A stretch of 22,815 nt of DNA, taken from RGIG3009 sp964390295. GTDB lineage: Bacteria > Bacillota > Clostridia > Oscillospirales > Acutalibacteraceae. The stretch covers positions 1 to 22,815 of the forward strand of contig CAYMHR010000024.1 of the NCBI GenBank assembly GCA_964390295.1, read 5' to 3'. A program made the translations under genes and the position numbers. The notes below the pieces were generated by a model. The model was not told where the DNA came from and searched no databases. It was given only the letters and a program-made list of their open reading frames with translations. Positions 7,689 to 15,873 of this stretch are shown piece after piece (within the stretch, counting starts at the first letter, position 1; each line of letters starts with the position of its first letter).

Positions 7689-7756
7689 ACAGACACTGTC
7701 GCAGTTCACGGGCGCGGTGCCTGTATTTTACTTTTTATCGAGGAGGAATACCAAAA

Positions 7757-10135
7757 ATGTATCGTGTGTTAAAGCGAGACGGCGGTACCGTGGATTTTGA
7801 AATTTCCAAAATCAGTGCCGCTATGATTAAAGCATTTGAAGCGCAGGAGCGTAAGTATCACCCCAGCGTTATCAATATGCTGGCCCTGCAGGTCAGTGCC
7901 GATTTCGAGCCCAAAATCAAGAACGATATGATCGCGGTTGAGGATATTCAGGACAGCGTGGAGTGTGTGCTGTCTGAAGCCGGCTATGCCGACGTGGCAA
8001 AGGCCTACATTCTGTACCGTAAACAGCGCGAAAAAGTGCGTAACGTCAATTCGGCGTTGCTCAACTATAAAGATTTGGTAGACAACTACCTGAAGATCAA
8101 CGACTGGCGCGTCAAGGAAAATTCCACCGTTACCTATTCCGTCGGTGGTCTGATTCTGTCCAACTCCGGCGCGATTACTGCCAACTATTGGTTGAGTGAA
8201 ATCTACGACGAAGAAGTGGCGGAGGCTCACCGCAGTGCCGCCCTGCATCTGCACGATTTGTCGATGTTGACCGGCTATTGCGCCGGTTGGAGCTTGAAAC
8301 AGCTTATTCAGGAAGGACTGGGCGGCGTTCCCGGCAAGATCACCTCGTCTCCGGCAAGCCACCTGTCCACGCTGTGCAACCAAATGGTGAACTTCCTCGG
8401 CATTATGCAGAACGAATGGGCAGGCGCACAGGCCTTCTCCTCGTTCGATACCTATCTGGCCCCCTTCGTCAAGGTGGATAACCTGACGCAAAAGGAAGTC
8501 AAGCAGTGTATCCAGTCCTTTATTTACGGCGTGAATACTCCTTCTCGCTGGGGCACGCAGGCACCGTTCTCAAACATCACGCTGGACTGGACCGTGCCGA
8601 ACGATTTGAAGGATCTGCCGGCCATCGTCGGCGGCAAGGAAATGGACTTCACCTACGGCGATTGCAAAAAAGAAATGGACATGGTCAACAAGGCGTTTAT
8701 CGAGATCATGATCGAAGGCGATGCCAACGGCCGTGGCTTCCAGTACCCCATTCCGACCTATTCCATCACGCGCGATTTCGACTGGAGCGAAACCGAAAAC
8801 AACAAGCTCCTGTTTGAAATGACCGCCAAGTACGGCACCCCGTATTTCTCCAACTATATCAACTCCGATATGGAGCCCTCCGACGTGCGTTCCATGTGCT
8901 GCCGGTTGCGTCTGGACCTGCGCGAACTGCGTAAAAAGTCCGGCGGCTTCTTCGGCTCCGGCGAATCCACCGGTTCCATCGGCGTTGTCACAATCAACCT
9001 GCCGCGGATCGCGTATCTGGCGGAAAACGAGAAGGACTTCTACGAGCGCCTGGACAAATTGATGGATATTGCCGCTCGCAGTCTGAAAACCAAGCGCACC
9101 GTCATTACCAAGCTGATGGAAAACGGCTTGTATCCCTACACCAAGCGCTATCTCGGAACCTTTGCCAACCACTTCTCCACGATCGGTCTGATCGGCATGA
9201 ACGAGGTGGGCTTGAACGCCAAATGGTTGCGTGCCGACCTGACCCACACCGAAACGCAGGAGTTTGCCAAAGAGGTGCTGGATCATATGCGTGAGCGCTT
9301 GAGCGATTATCAGGAGGAATACGGCGATCTGTACAACCTGGAAGCAACGCCGGCTGAATCCACGACATATCGCTTTGCGAAGCACGATAAGCAGAAGTAT
9401 CCCGATATTATCACTGCCAACGAAAACGGAACGCCGTATTATACCAACTCGTCGCATCTGCCCGTCGGCTATACCGAGGACATTTTCTCGGCGCTGGAAA
9501 TTCAGGACGATTTGCAAACGCGCTACACCTCCGGTACGGTATTCCACGCCTTCCTCGGTGAAAAGCTTCCCGACTGGAAAGCGGCCGCCGACCTGGTGCG
9601 TAAGATCGCGGAGAATTACAAGCTACCGTATTACACCATGTCGCCGACGTATTCCGTTTGCGCCGAGCACGGCTACTTGTCCGGCGAGCAGTATACCTGC
9701 CCGCACTGCGGCAAGGCGGCCGAGGTGTACAGCCGTATTACCGGGTACTATCGTCCGGTGCAAAACTGGAACGACGGTAAAACTCAGGAATATAAGGACC
9801 GCAAGGTGTACGATTTGGAGCGTTCCTCCTTGCGCGGCACCGTTGCTCCGGTCGTGAAGCCGGACGCGGCCGCATGCGATTGCGCTCCGACGATCAACCG
9901 GGCGGAAGCCAAGACGATTTTGGTTTCTCGCGTTACCTGTCCGAACTGCCGCGTGGCGGAAACTCTGCTCGGCAAGGCCAACGTAGCGTATGAGAAGATG
10001 ATTGCCGAGGAAAACGCCGATTTCTGCCGCGAGCACGGGATCAAGGGAGCTCCCACGCTGATCGTGACCGACGGCACGAATTATCAGAGCTATTACGGCG
10101 TGTCGGAGATCAAAAAGTATCTGGCGACCCTGTAA
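7757..10135 (+). CDS. nrdD: Anaerobic (class III) ribonucleoside-triphosphate reductase with C-terminal redoxin domain
   Basis: This 792-residue enzyme reduces ribonucleoside triphosphates to deoxynucleotides using a glycyl radical. An ATP-cone (about 3-90) gives allosteric control. The large barrel follows, with SMCCRLRLD and TGSIGVVTINLPRI typical of the Thermotoga/Clostridium-type NrdD. A zinc site has Cys635 and the pair Cys648/Cys651, and the radical glycine is Gly663 in RITGYYRPVQNW. After a linker, residues about 716-792 form a thioredoxin/glutaredoxin-like domain with Cys728-Pro-Asn-Cys731 and a cis-Pro motif GAPTLIV. Classic NrdD uses formate; a CPNC redoxin fused to the enzyme suggests thiol-based reduction, as shown for thioredoxin-using NrdD proteins. 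It is followed by a reductase-like flavoprotein that could feed it. Frame is intact throughout. Confidence 0.95.
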   Translation: MYRVLKRDGGTVDFEISKISAAMIKAFEAQERKYHPSVINMLALQVSADFEPKIKNDMIAVEDIQDSVECVLSEAGYADVAKAYILYRKQREKVRNVNSALLNYKDLVDNYLKINDWRVKENSTVTYSVGGLILSNSGAITANYWLSEIYDEEVAEAHRSAALHLHDLSMLTGYCAGWSLKQLIQEGLGGVPGKITSSPASHLSTLCNQMVNFLGIMQNEWAGAQAFSSFDTYLAPFVKVDNLTQKEVKQCIQSFIYGVNTPSRWGTQAPFSNITLDWTVPNDLKDLPAIVGGKEMDFTYGDCKKEMDMVNKAFIEIMIEGDANGRGFQYPIPTYSITRDFDWSETENNKLLFEMTAKYGTPYFSNYINSDMEPSDVRSMCCRLRLDLRELRKKSGGFFGSGESTGSIGVVTINLPRIAYLAENEKDFYERLDKLMDIAARSLKTKRTVITKLMENGLYPYTKRYLGTFANHFSTIGLIGMNEVGLNAKWLRADLTHTETQEFAKEVLDHMRERLSDYQEEYGDLYNLEATPAESTTYRFAKHDKQKYPDIITANENGTPYYTNSSHLPVGYTEDIFSALEIQDDLQTRYTSGTVFHAFLGEKLPDWKAAADLVRKIAENYKLPYYTMSPTYSVCAEHGYLSGEQYTCPHCGKAAEVYSRITGYYRPVQNWNDGKTQEYKDRKVYDLERSSLRGTVAPVVKPDAAACDCAPTINRAEAKTILVSRVTCPNCRVAETLLGKANVAYEKMIAEENADFCREHGIKGAPTLIVTDGTNYQSYYGVSEIKKYLATL

Positions 10136-10150
10136 CGAAGGATCAATCAT

Positions 10151-10183
10151 AGCGAGGGACGGCGCACAGCATCCTCCCTCGCT
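10151..10183 (+). other. Intercistronic hairpin between nrdD and the flavoprotein gene
   Basis: A perfect 9-bp stem (10151-10159 with 10175-10183) with a 15-nt loop lies in the 70-bp gap. No T run follows, so it is unlikely to be a strong terminator; it could protect or separate the messages. The next gene has its own GGAGG at 10192-10196. Confidence 0.6.
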
Positions 10184-10205
10184 GTGTCTGTGGAGGAATA
10201 TGATC

Positions 10206-11123
10206 ATGGTGGATGTGATTGTTGTCGGCGGTGGGCCGGCGGGACTGACAGCGGCGATTTACGCCAGACGCGCCGGGAAAACCGTGCTGGTGATTGAAAA
10301 GAACGGATTCGGCGGTCAAATCGCCTATTCGCCCAAGGTGGAAAATCTTCCCGGTTTTTCGCAGATCGGTGGCGCGGAATTTGCCGAAAAGCTGACGGAA
10401 CAGGCGCTGACACTCGGCACCGAGGTGGAACTGGAAACGGTCGTCGACGTCGCCAAAAACGAAACCGGCTTTTGCGTTTCTACCGAAGAAGGTGGTGCGT
10501 ATGAAGCCGCCACGGTCATCTTAGCGGTCGGCGTCAAGCACCGTATGCTGGGTCTGCCGGGCGAGGAGAGCTTGATCGGCAACGGTCTGTCCTTTTGCGC
10601 CGTGTGCGACGGTGCGTTTTACACCGGCCAGGATACGGTGATGGTCGGCGGTGGCAATTCGGCGCTTCAGGAGGCACTGTTGCTCTCCGAGGTCTGCCGT
10701 CACGTAACCGTGGTGCAAAATCTTTCCGAATTTACCGGCGAAAAGACGCTGGCCGATGCGCTTTTGGAGCGGAGTAACGTCGAAGTACTGTTTCATACGC
10801 TGGTGGAGGGCTATCGTGCCGAAAACGGTGTTTTGACGGGACTGACGGTTCGCGACGTTGTCAGCGGTGACGTGCGTGAGTTGCACGCAGACGGCGTGTT
10901 TCTTGCCGTTGGTCTGGTTCCGGAAAACGATCGTTTTTCCGCGTTGGCGGCCGTGGATGAACGCGGCTATTTTGCGGTGGGCGAGGATTGCCTGACCGCC
11001 ACCCCCGGCTTGTTTGTGGCAGGCGACTGCCGTCAAAAGACGATTCGTCAGGTCGTTACCGCTTCGGCGGACGGCGCTGTCGCCGCCATGGCGGCGTGCC
11101 GTTATCTGGACCGGGCGGACTGA
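10206..11123 (+). CDS. Thioredoxin-reductase-like flavoprotein, atypical cofactor motif
   Basis: The 305-residue protein has the FAD loop GGGPAG (8-13), the redox pair Cys131-Ala-Val-Cys134, a second glycine motif GGGNSA and the C-terminal FVAGDC typical of low-Mr thioredoxin reductases. The segment that in E. coli TrxB reads HRRDGFR, whose arginines hold the NADPH 2'-phosphate, here reads QNLSEFT (171-177), so NADPH use is doubtful. Related clostridial enzymes without this motif take electrons from ferredoxin or an unknown donor. The likely acceptor is the CPNC domain at the end of NrdD, encoded 70 nt upstream. ATG 10206 is preferred over ATG 10200, since GGAGG is 9 nt before it but only 3 nt before the other. 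Confidence 0.88.
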   Translation: MVDVIVVGGGPAGLTAAIYARRAGKTVLVIEKNGFGGQIAYSPKVENLPGFSQIGGAEFAEKLTEQALTLGTEVELETVVDVAKNETGFCVSTEEGGAYEAATVILAVGVKHRMLGLPGEESLIGNGLSFCAVCDGAFYTGQDTVMVGGGNSALQEALLLSEVCRHVTVVQNLSEFTGEKTLADALLERSNVEVLFHTLVEGYRAENGVLTGLTVRDVVSGDVRELHADGVFLAVGLVPENDRFSALAAVDERGYFAVGEDCLTATPGLFVAGDCRQKTIRQVVTASADGAVAAMAACRYLDRAD

Positions 11124-11135
11124 TCCGTTGTTTAC

Positions 11136-11161
11136 CCGTAGCGGTTTCCGCTACGGTTTTT
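11136..11161 (+). terminator. Rho-independent terminator after the nrdD operon
   Basis: A perfect 9-bp stem (11136-11144 with 11148-11156), a TTT loop and five T residues directly after it end the nrdD-flavoprotein transcript. Confidence 0.92.
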
Positions 11162-11196
11162 CGAAAAAATATGACAAATCTGAATTTTTTGTTGTT

Positions 11197-11226
11197 TTTT
11201 TGTTGAGAATATCATAATATTATAAT
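11197..11226 (+). promoter_or_regulatory. Probable promoter of the lipid operon
   Basis: A perfect -10 TATAAT is at 11221-11226 in a very AT-rich stretch. No good -35 sits at the right distance (TTTTTG at 11197-11202 is 18 nt away; TTGAGA at 11203 is only 12 nt away). Position after a terminator and before the operon supports a promoter here. Confidence 0.4.
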
Positions 11227-11276
11227 ATGTAGTACTATATACGGTGGCAAACCGTTGAAAGCACAAGGAGGCTCCG

Positions 11277-11966
11277 ATGCAAAAGCTCTGGGATCGGCTG
11301 TTGCCTAAATATACACGCCTGCCGCTGTTGCTGGTGGTGCTGTTTAATATATTCGTGTATTATGCGCCGTCGCAGTTGTTTGTGTCGGATTCGCCGCGCT
11401 ACGACCTGTCCCTGTCATTGGACGTACTGTTGCCCTGCGTTCCTTTTTTTCTGTTGTTTTACGTGATGGCATACGGGCAATGGGTCGGCAGCTATCTGTG
11501 GCATTGCCGTGACAGCGTGCAGCTGTGCTATCGGATTGCCATGGCGGATATTGTGGCAAAAACCGTTTGCCTGATTTGCTTTTTACTGATCCCCACCGAG
11601 CTTACCCGCCCGGAGCTGACCGGCAACGGCGTGTTTGCCTGGGGGACGCGGTTGATCTATGCAATCGATAAGCCGGTGAACCTGTTTCCGTCCATCCATT
11701 GCCTGGAAAGCTGGATGTGTTTTCGCGGCTCTATGATGCTGAAGCGAAAAAACGGATGGTATATTGCCACGCAGGGTGTGCTGACGGTGTTGGTATTCGC
11801 TTCCACCGTGCTGATCAAGCAACACTTTGTGGTGGATATTCCGGCAGGAATTCTCGCCTGTGAGATCGGGTTGTTTTTATCGGGACGCTGTCGTTGGTGG
11901 CGTGTGTTTGAAACGGTACAAACGCCGTCGGCTAAGGTGTGGCTGCGGCAGCATACTATGGAGTGA
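11277..11966 (+). CDS. PAP2-superfamily membrane phosphatase/phosphotransferase
   Basis: The 229-residue protein has about six hydrophobic segments and the signature PSIH (138-141) plus STxxxKQHFVVD (176-187, with His183 and Asp187), which match the two catalytic histidine motifs of the PAP2 superfamily; the arrangement is closest to the Aur1/Ipt1-like (PAP2_3) branch. Such proteins remove or exchange lipid phosphates at the membrane. It is the first gene of a four-gene operon with a flippase-like protein, phosphatidylserine synthase and phosphatidylserine decarboxylase, so a lipid substrate is very likely, but which one is not visible. Its ATG has AAGGAGG about 7 nt upstream (11265-11271). 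Confidence 0.82.
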   Translation: MQKLWDRLLPKYTRLPLLLVVLFNIFVYYAPSQLFVSDSPRYDLSLSLDVLLPCVPFFLLFYVMAYGQWVGSYLWHCRDSVQLCYRIAMADIVAKTVCLICFLLIPTELTRPELTGNGVFAWGTRLIYAIDKPVNLFPSIHCLESWMCFRGSMMLKRKNGWYIATQGVLTVLVFASTVLIKQHFVVDIPAGILACEIGLFLSGRCRWWRVFETVQTPSAKVWLRQHTME

Positions 11967-11989
11967 AGCAGACAGAGGAGGGGTGCCTG

Positions 11990-13075
11990 TTGAACGATCA
12001 GGAAAAGAAGACTTCCGCCGCTCCGGCGGATACCGCACCGCTTGCCAGCTGCAAGCAGTGGTGGTGGATGGCGCTGTTTGCCGTGATTGCCGTGGGGAGC
12101 GTATGGGCTGTTGTGTCACAAAGCCGAGAGTTTTCCGTCGGTGAATTCTGCGGTTACATCCGACAGGCATCGGTTCCGTGGCTGGTTGTGGCGCTGTTCA
12201 GTATGCTGGGTTTTATTTTTTTCGAGGGCGCCGCGTTGCTGATTTTGTGCCGCGCCGTTGGGTATCGGCAGTCCCTGTGGCGCGGATGCGTTTACTCGGC
12301 GTCGGACATTTACTTTTCTGCCATTACCCCGTCTGCCACGGGTGGACAGCCGGCCAGTGCCTATTTCATGATGAAGGACGGCATGAACGGCATGATGGTT
12401 ACGGCCATTCTGATTGCCAATCTGTGTATGTATACGCTGGCAATCATCGTGATCGGCATCGTTTGCCTGACGTTTCGTCTGGACATCTTTTTGAAATACA
12501 GTCTGTTGTCCCAAGTGTTGATCATCGTCGGTTTTCTGATGCAGATTGGCCTGCTGATTTTCTTTTTCATGGTGCTCAAGCATGAGCGGTTGTTGCATCG
12601 GATTTGCTCGGCCGTCCTGCGGTTTTTGTGCCGGATTCGCCTGCTCAAGCGGCAGGAGGAGCGGCAAGCCGCGTTGGATGCGTATATGGAAAAATATCGA
12701 AAGCATTCGCAACTGATTACCGGGCACCCCAAAGCCTTATTCGGCTGTTTTGTGTTTAATCTGTTGCAACGGGCATCGCAAATTGCGGTTACGATGTTCG
12801 TGTATGCGGCGACCACCGGCAGTGGACTGTGGCAGGCCGTGGATTTGTGGTTTTGGCAGGGGTACGTCGTACTGGGCACGAACTGTGTGCCGATCCCCGG
12901 TGCCATGGGTGTTTCGGATTATATGATGCTGGATGGCTTTCGCAACGTTATGAGCGAAACTCAAGCAGTCAATTTGGAACTGCTGTCGCGGTCGTTTTCG
13001 TTTTACAGTTGCGTGATTCTTTGCGGTATCGCGGTGCTCATCCGGTATTGTGCAGTAAAAAAGAGGGGAAGATAA
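11990..13075 (+). CDS. Flippase-like (YbhN/UPF0104) membrane protein
   Basis: The 361-residue protein belongs to the lysylphosphatidylglycerol synthase transmembrane family, related to the flippase half of MprF but without the synthase half. It has about eight membrane spans, a family motif ITPSATGGQPAS near residues 105-116 and a late VPIPGAMGVSD segment. A TTG start at 11990 is chosen because GAGGAGGGG (11975-11983) lies just before it; the in-frame GTG at 11939 would overlap the PAP2 gene and has no ribosome site. The neighbours that make phosphatidylserine and phosphatidylethanolamine suggest it moves one of these lipids across the membrane; that is inference. Confidence 0.82.
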   Translation: MNDQEKKTSAAPADTAPLASCKQWWWMALFAVIAVGSVWAVVSQSREFSVGEFCGYIRQASVPWLVVALFSMLGFIFFEGAALLILCRAVGYRQSLWRGCVYSASDIYFSAITPSATGGQPASAYFMMKDGMNGMMVTAILIANLCMYTLAIIVIGIVCLTFRLDIFLKYSLLSQVLIIVGFLMQIGLLIFFFMVLKHERLLHRICSAVLRFLCRIRLLKRQEERQAALDAYMEKYRKHSQLITGHPKALFGCFVFNLLQRASQIAVTMFVYAATTGSGLWQAVDLWFWQGYVVLGTNCVPIPGAMGVSDYMMLDGFRNVMSETQAVNLELLSRSFSFYSCVILCGIAVLIRYCAVKKRGR

Positions 13076-13078
13076 TCC

Positions 13079-13786
13079 ATGATCGGGTTTTATGATTACA
13101 CCGTCGTGTTGACGTATTTGTCCTTGCTTTCGGCGGGAAGCGGTATTTTCGTTTCGCTGAGCGGAAGTGGACATCCGTATTGGGGTACGTTTTTTCTGTT
13201 GTTTTGCGGCTTGTGCGATGCGTTTGACGGGCAGGTGGCCCGTACTAAAAAGAACCGCACCGAGCAAGAGCGGAGCTTTGGAATCCAAATCGATTCGTTG
13301 TCCGATTTGGTGGCGTTCGGCATGTTGCCGGCGTGCATCGGCATGGCGCTGATTCGCACGTCGCCGATTATGCAACAAATTTTTCACGCCGAGCGGCACA
13401 ACGTACCGTTGCGCTTGGTCAGCGGTTTGTGCTTTGCCGTGATGGTGCTTTACACTTTGGCGGCGCTGATCCGACTGGCCTATTTTAACGTGACCGAGGA
13501 GGAGCGCCAGCGCACCGAAGGTGGCGTTCGCTGCACGTATACTGGATTGCCCGTTACCTCCGCCGCGCTCATTTTCCCCAGCGTCATGCTGTTCCGGTAT
13601 CTGCTGCCGATGGATATTTCCATTTTGTATTTCCCCACCACTTTAATTACCGGTTTTCTCTTTTTGTCCAAGCTTCGTATTCCTAAGCCGCATTTGCGTG
13701 GAGTTCTCATCATGATCGGCATTGGTGCGGTCGAGGGCGTTTTGCTGGTGCTGTTTTTCGTGCTGCGGCTCAAGGGGTTGTGGTGA
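13079..13786 (+). CDS. pssA: CDP-diacylglycerol-serine O-phosphatidyltransferase (PssA type)
   Basis: The 235-residue membrane protein carries the CDP-alcohol phosphotransferase motif with Asp47, Asp50-Gly51, Ala54-Arg55, Gly68, Asp72 and Asp76; the acidic residues bind the metal and CDP-lipid. About six membrane spans are seen. CDP-alcohol enzymes differ in their alcohol, and the choice of serine rests on the phosphatidylserine decarboxylase gene that overlaps its stop codon. The family spacing between Ala-Arg and Gly is 12 residues, slightly wider than the textbook motif, as is common in PssA. GAGGGGA lies before the ATG, which starts 3 nt after the flippase-like gene. Confidence 0.88.
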   Translation: MIGFYDYTVVLTYLSLLSAGSGIFVSLSGSGHPYWGTFFLLFCGLCDAFDGQVARTKKNRTEQERSFGIQIDSLSDLVAFGMLPACIGMALIRTSPIMQQIFHAERHNVPLRLVSGLCFAVMVLYTLAALIRLAYFNVTEEERQRTEGGVRCTYTGLPVTSAALIFPSVMLFRYLLPMDISILYFPTTLITGFLFLSKLRIPKPHLRGVLIMIGIGAVEGVLLVLFFVLRLKGLW

Positions 13787-14607
13787 TGGCGGCTGATCGG
13801 GAAAGCGCGGCTCTGCGATTTTTATATCGCACGGCGGTAGGCCGTCTGTGCCTGCGCTTGTTGACCGCTCGCTGGGTCTCACGTGTAGGCGGCGCGTTTT
13901 TGGACAGCCGTCTGTCCAAGCCGCTGATCCGTCGATTCGTGCGTGCCAACGGCATTGATCTTTCGGAATTTGAAGCGGATCATTTTCGTTGCTTTAACGA
14001 TTGCTTCAGTCGCCGGATAAAACGTGGTCTGCGGCCGCTCCCCGATGACGATTCGGTCTTGATTGCCCCGTGCGACGGTCTGGTCAGTGCGTATCGTATT
14101 CAGGCGGATACGGTCCTGCCGATTAAGCAAAGTGCTTATACCGTGTCCTCCTTGCTACGGGACGACGCGCTTGCCGCGCGCTACCGTGATGGCGTTTGCG
14201 TGGTGTTTCGCCTGTGTGTGAACCACTACCACCGCTATTGCTATCCGGTTTCCGGTAGAAAGGGAGACAACGTATTTATCCCCGGTCGTCTGCACACGGT
14301 GCGCCCGATCGCTTTAGAGGCGCACCCGGTGTTCACCGAAAATTGTCGGGAATATACCGTGATCTTATCCGAACGCTTCGGTTCGGTGCTGCAAATGGAG
14401 ATCGGCGCCATGTTGGTCGGAAAAATTGATAACTACCACGGTGCCGGTGCGGTGACGCGCGGTGAAGAAAAAGGAAAATTTCTTTACGGCGGCAGTACCG
14501 TCGTACTGCTGTTGGATCAAGAACATGCCGCCGTGAACGAGCGCTTTTTTGAAGCGACCGCGAACGGCACGGAAACGCCCGTTCGGATGGGCGAGAGCTT
14601 GGCATAG
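13786..14607 (+). CDS. psd: Phosphatidylserine decarboxylase proenzyme
   Basis: The 273-residue proenzyme is predicted to cut itself between Gly236 and Ser237 in the LYGGSTVV motif; Ser237 becomes the pyruvoyl cofactor of the short alpha chain (237-273) and residues 1-236 form the beta chain. APCDG (Asp97) and VNHYHRY (His147/His149) supply the other triad residues used in self-cleavage. It decarboxylates phosphatidylserine to phosphatidylethanolamine at the membrane. ATG 13786 overlaps the pssA stop by one base (TGATG) and has AAGGGG 8-9 nt upstream; two GTG codons just before it are less likely starts. It is the last gene of the lipid operon. Confidence 0.93.
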   Translation: MAADRESAALRFLYRTAVGRLCLRLLTARWVSRVGGAFLDSRLSKPLIRRFVRANGIDLSEFEADHFRCFNDCFSRRIKRGLRPLPDDDSVLIAPCDGLVSAYRIQADTVLPIKQSAYTVSSLLRDDALAARYRDGVCVVFRLCVNHYHRYCYPVSGRKGDNVFIPGRLHTVRPIALEAHPVFTENCREYTVILSERFGSVLQMEIGAMLVGKIDNYHGAGAVTRGEEKGKFLYGGSTVVLLLDQEHAAVNERFFEATANGTETPVRMGESLA

Positions 14608-14700
14608 TGGGCGCATGAAGATTCGGGCACGGGAGAAATTCCGTTGTCTGTTCCGTTGCCGGCGGACCACCGCCCGTGCTGTCATCGTTTACCAAAACAT

Positions 14701-14728
14701 AAAAAACCTCCGCGGTGCGGAGGTTTTT
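14701..14728. terminator. Bidirectional terminator between psd and the amidohydrolase pseudogene
   Basis: A 7-bp GC-rich stem (14707-14713 with 14717-14723) is flanked by six A and five T, so it works as an intrinsic terminator on both strands, for psd and for the convergent minus-strand gene. The 90 bp between psd and this hairpin holds nothing recognisable. Confidence 0.88.
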
Positions 14729-14731
14729 CTA

Positions 14732-15576
14732 TTACAGCTCCAACAGCCGAGCCGCATTTTGATACATGATTCTGTCGTATACCGATTGACTGATGGCGTT
14801 CTCGTGAAGCAAATCTTGGAAAAAGGTGATAAACGGCGTGAAATCGAATTGGGTGTTGCAGGCATCGGTGCCGAAAAACAGCCGATCCTGAAATTCGTTC
14901 AAAAAGCGGATGCAGTACTCCCGGTCACGGGATAGATTGGCAATCGGTGTTCCGTCGGACAAATCGAACTGCAGGTTTTCATACCGCCGAAGCAGGGTCG
15001 GTACCACGCCTTCTTCAAATTCACCATCCGGGAAGCACCCCACCTGTTCACCGTTGAGATCGAAAACAAAGGCGCGTGAGCCGGGCGTTTTCAGCTTCCC
15101 CAGCTCTGCCCAAAAGACGGGTCCGTGCCCGAAAATCTTCAGCTTGGGGAACCGCTGAAGCGTATGCTCCAGTTGTGGTAAGCCGGGGTCGTCGTATAAG
15201 CCGAAATCGCCGGCCAGTTGATCGCTGCCGTCGTACACGATCGGTAGCTCTACGTCGCTGGCGGCCTGAAACAGGTTTTGCACCCTTTGTTTTTGTAATA
15301 TTCCAGCACCTTGGTCAGCGGTGCCCGATCCGTGTTGATCATGGAGCGAGGATCGACGTTGCAATACGGAATAAAGCGATCGGGATACGCGTGGCAAATA
15401 TCCAGCACCTCATCCACCGATTGCGGAAAATAGATTTCCGGACTGACTACCGGCAGTAAGACCGCATTGTCAATACCGGCGTGATCGTACGCGGCGATTA
15501 GCTGTTCCGGGTCGTAAAACGGCGTAACAAAGGGGAGAGGATGCTTATACACGTGGGAATGAATATCGATAATCAT
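14732..15576 (-). pseudogene. Broken amidohydrolase-family (TIM-barrel) gene
   Basis: The minus strand encodes an amidohydrolase in two frames. The first part (15576 to about 15277) starts MIIDIHSH, with the HxH metal motif, and runs to EYYKNKGCK. The second (about 15285 to 14732) resumes at VQNLFQAASDVELPIVYDG and includes the FFGTDAC metal aspartate near the end. In this family GCK is normally followed by a glycine/glutamate-containing loop of about 15 residues before NLF, and that loop is missing. The junction GGGTGCAAA (minus strand of 15277-15285) can be read as GCK in one frame and as part of RVQN in the other, which suggests a deletion between short repeats. The start has GGGAGG about 9 nt upstream. 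Intact it would be near 290 residues. Confidence 0.85.
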
Positions 15577-15624
15577 AATACGGTTGCCTCCCGAGCGGCG
15601 GACGGTCGTTGTCCCTTTGGTTTC

Positions 15625-15654
15625 ATTGTATTATAACGGTGCCTGACTGTCAAG
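15625..15654 (-). promoter_or_regulatory. Promoter of the amidohydrolase pseudogene
   Basis: On the minus strand TTGACA (15649-15654) is followed by TACAAT (15625-15630) at 18 nt. A TATAAT (15630-15635) also overlaps, at a poor distance of 13 nt. The box pair lies about 50 nt before the start codon. Confidence 0.65.
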
Positions 15655-15738
15655 AATTTCGAACGCTTGCCGTAGATGAAAGAACGCTCCAAAGCGCGGT
15701 ACATTTGGGTAAGGTTGTAAAAAAAGTGGAAAAACCAC

Positions 15739-15767
15739 TTGAAAAACGTCGGACGGCATGCTACAAT
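15739..15767 (+). promoter_or_regulatory. Promoter of the RsgI-like lipoprotein gene
   Basis: TTGAAA (15739-15744) and TACAAT (15762-15767) are 17 nt apart, with a TGC extension before the -10. A 6-bp inverted repeat (15724-15729 with 15735-15740) overlaps the -35 and could be a regulator site. The leader of about 100 nt to the ATG shows no riboswitch class that I recognise. The 15577-15873 gap otherwise holds only the opposed promoter. Confidence 0.7.
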
Positions 15768-15873
15768 CAATATAAGAAAGTAGATTGTGTACCGGACGGC
15801 GCAGGGTGTCACAGGTGCGAAATTACCCGGCGGTGCGTCGGAAGAACCAATCGTCATTGAGGGAGGTTATCTT

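Noticed and set aside
10151..10183. The hairpin after nrdD as a terminator.
   Set aside because: It has no T run and the next gene follows at once with its own ribosome site; it is listed as an intercistronic hairpin.
15609..15860. A small open frame upstream of the lipoprotein gene.
   Set aside because: It covers two opposed promoters, has no ribosome site and no recognisable protein features.
15774..15873. The long leader before the lipoprotein gene as a riboswitch.
   Set aside because: I compared it by eye with c-di-GMP, THF, guanidine and fluoride types and saw no core motif match; a covariance-model search would decide.
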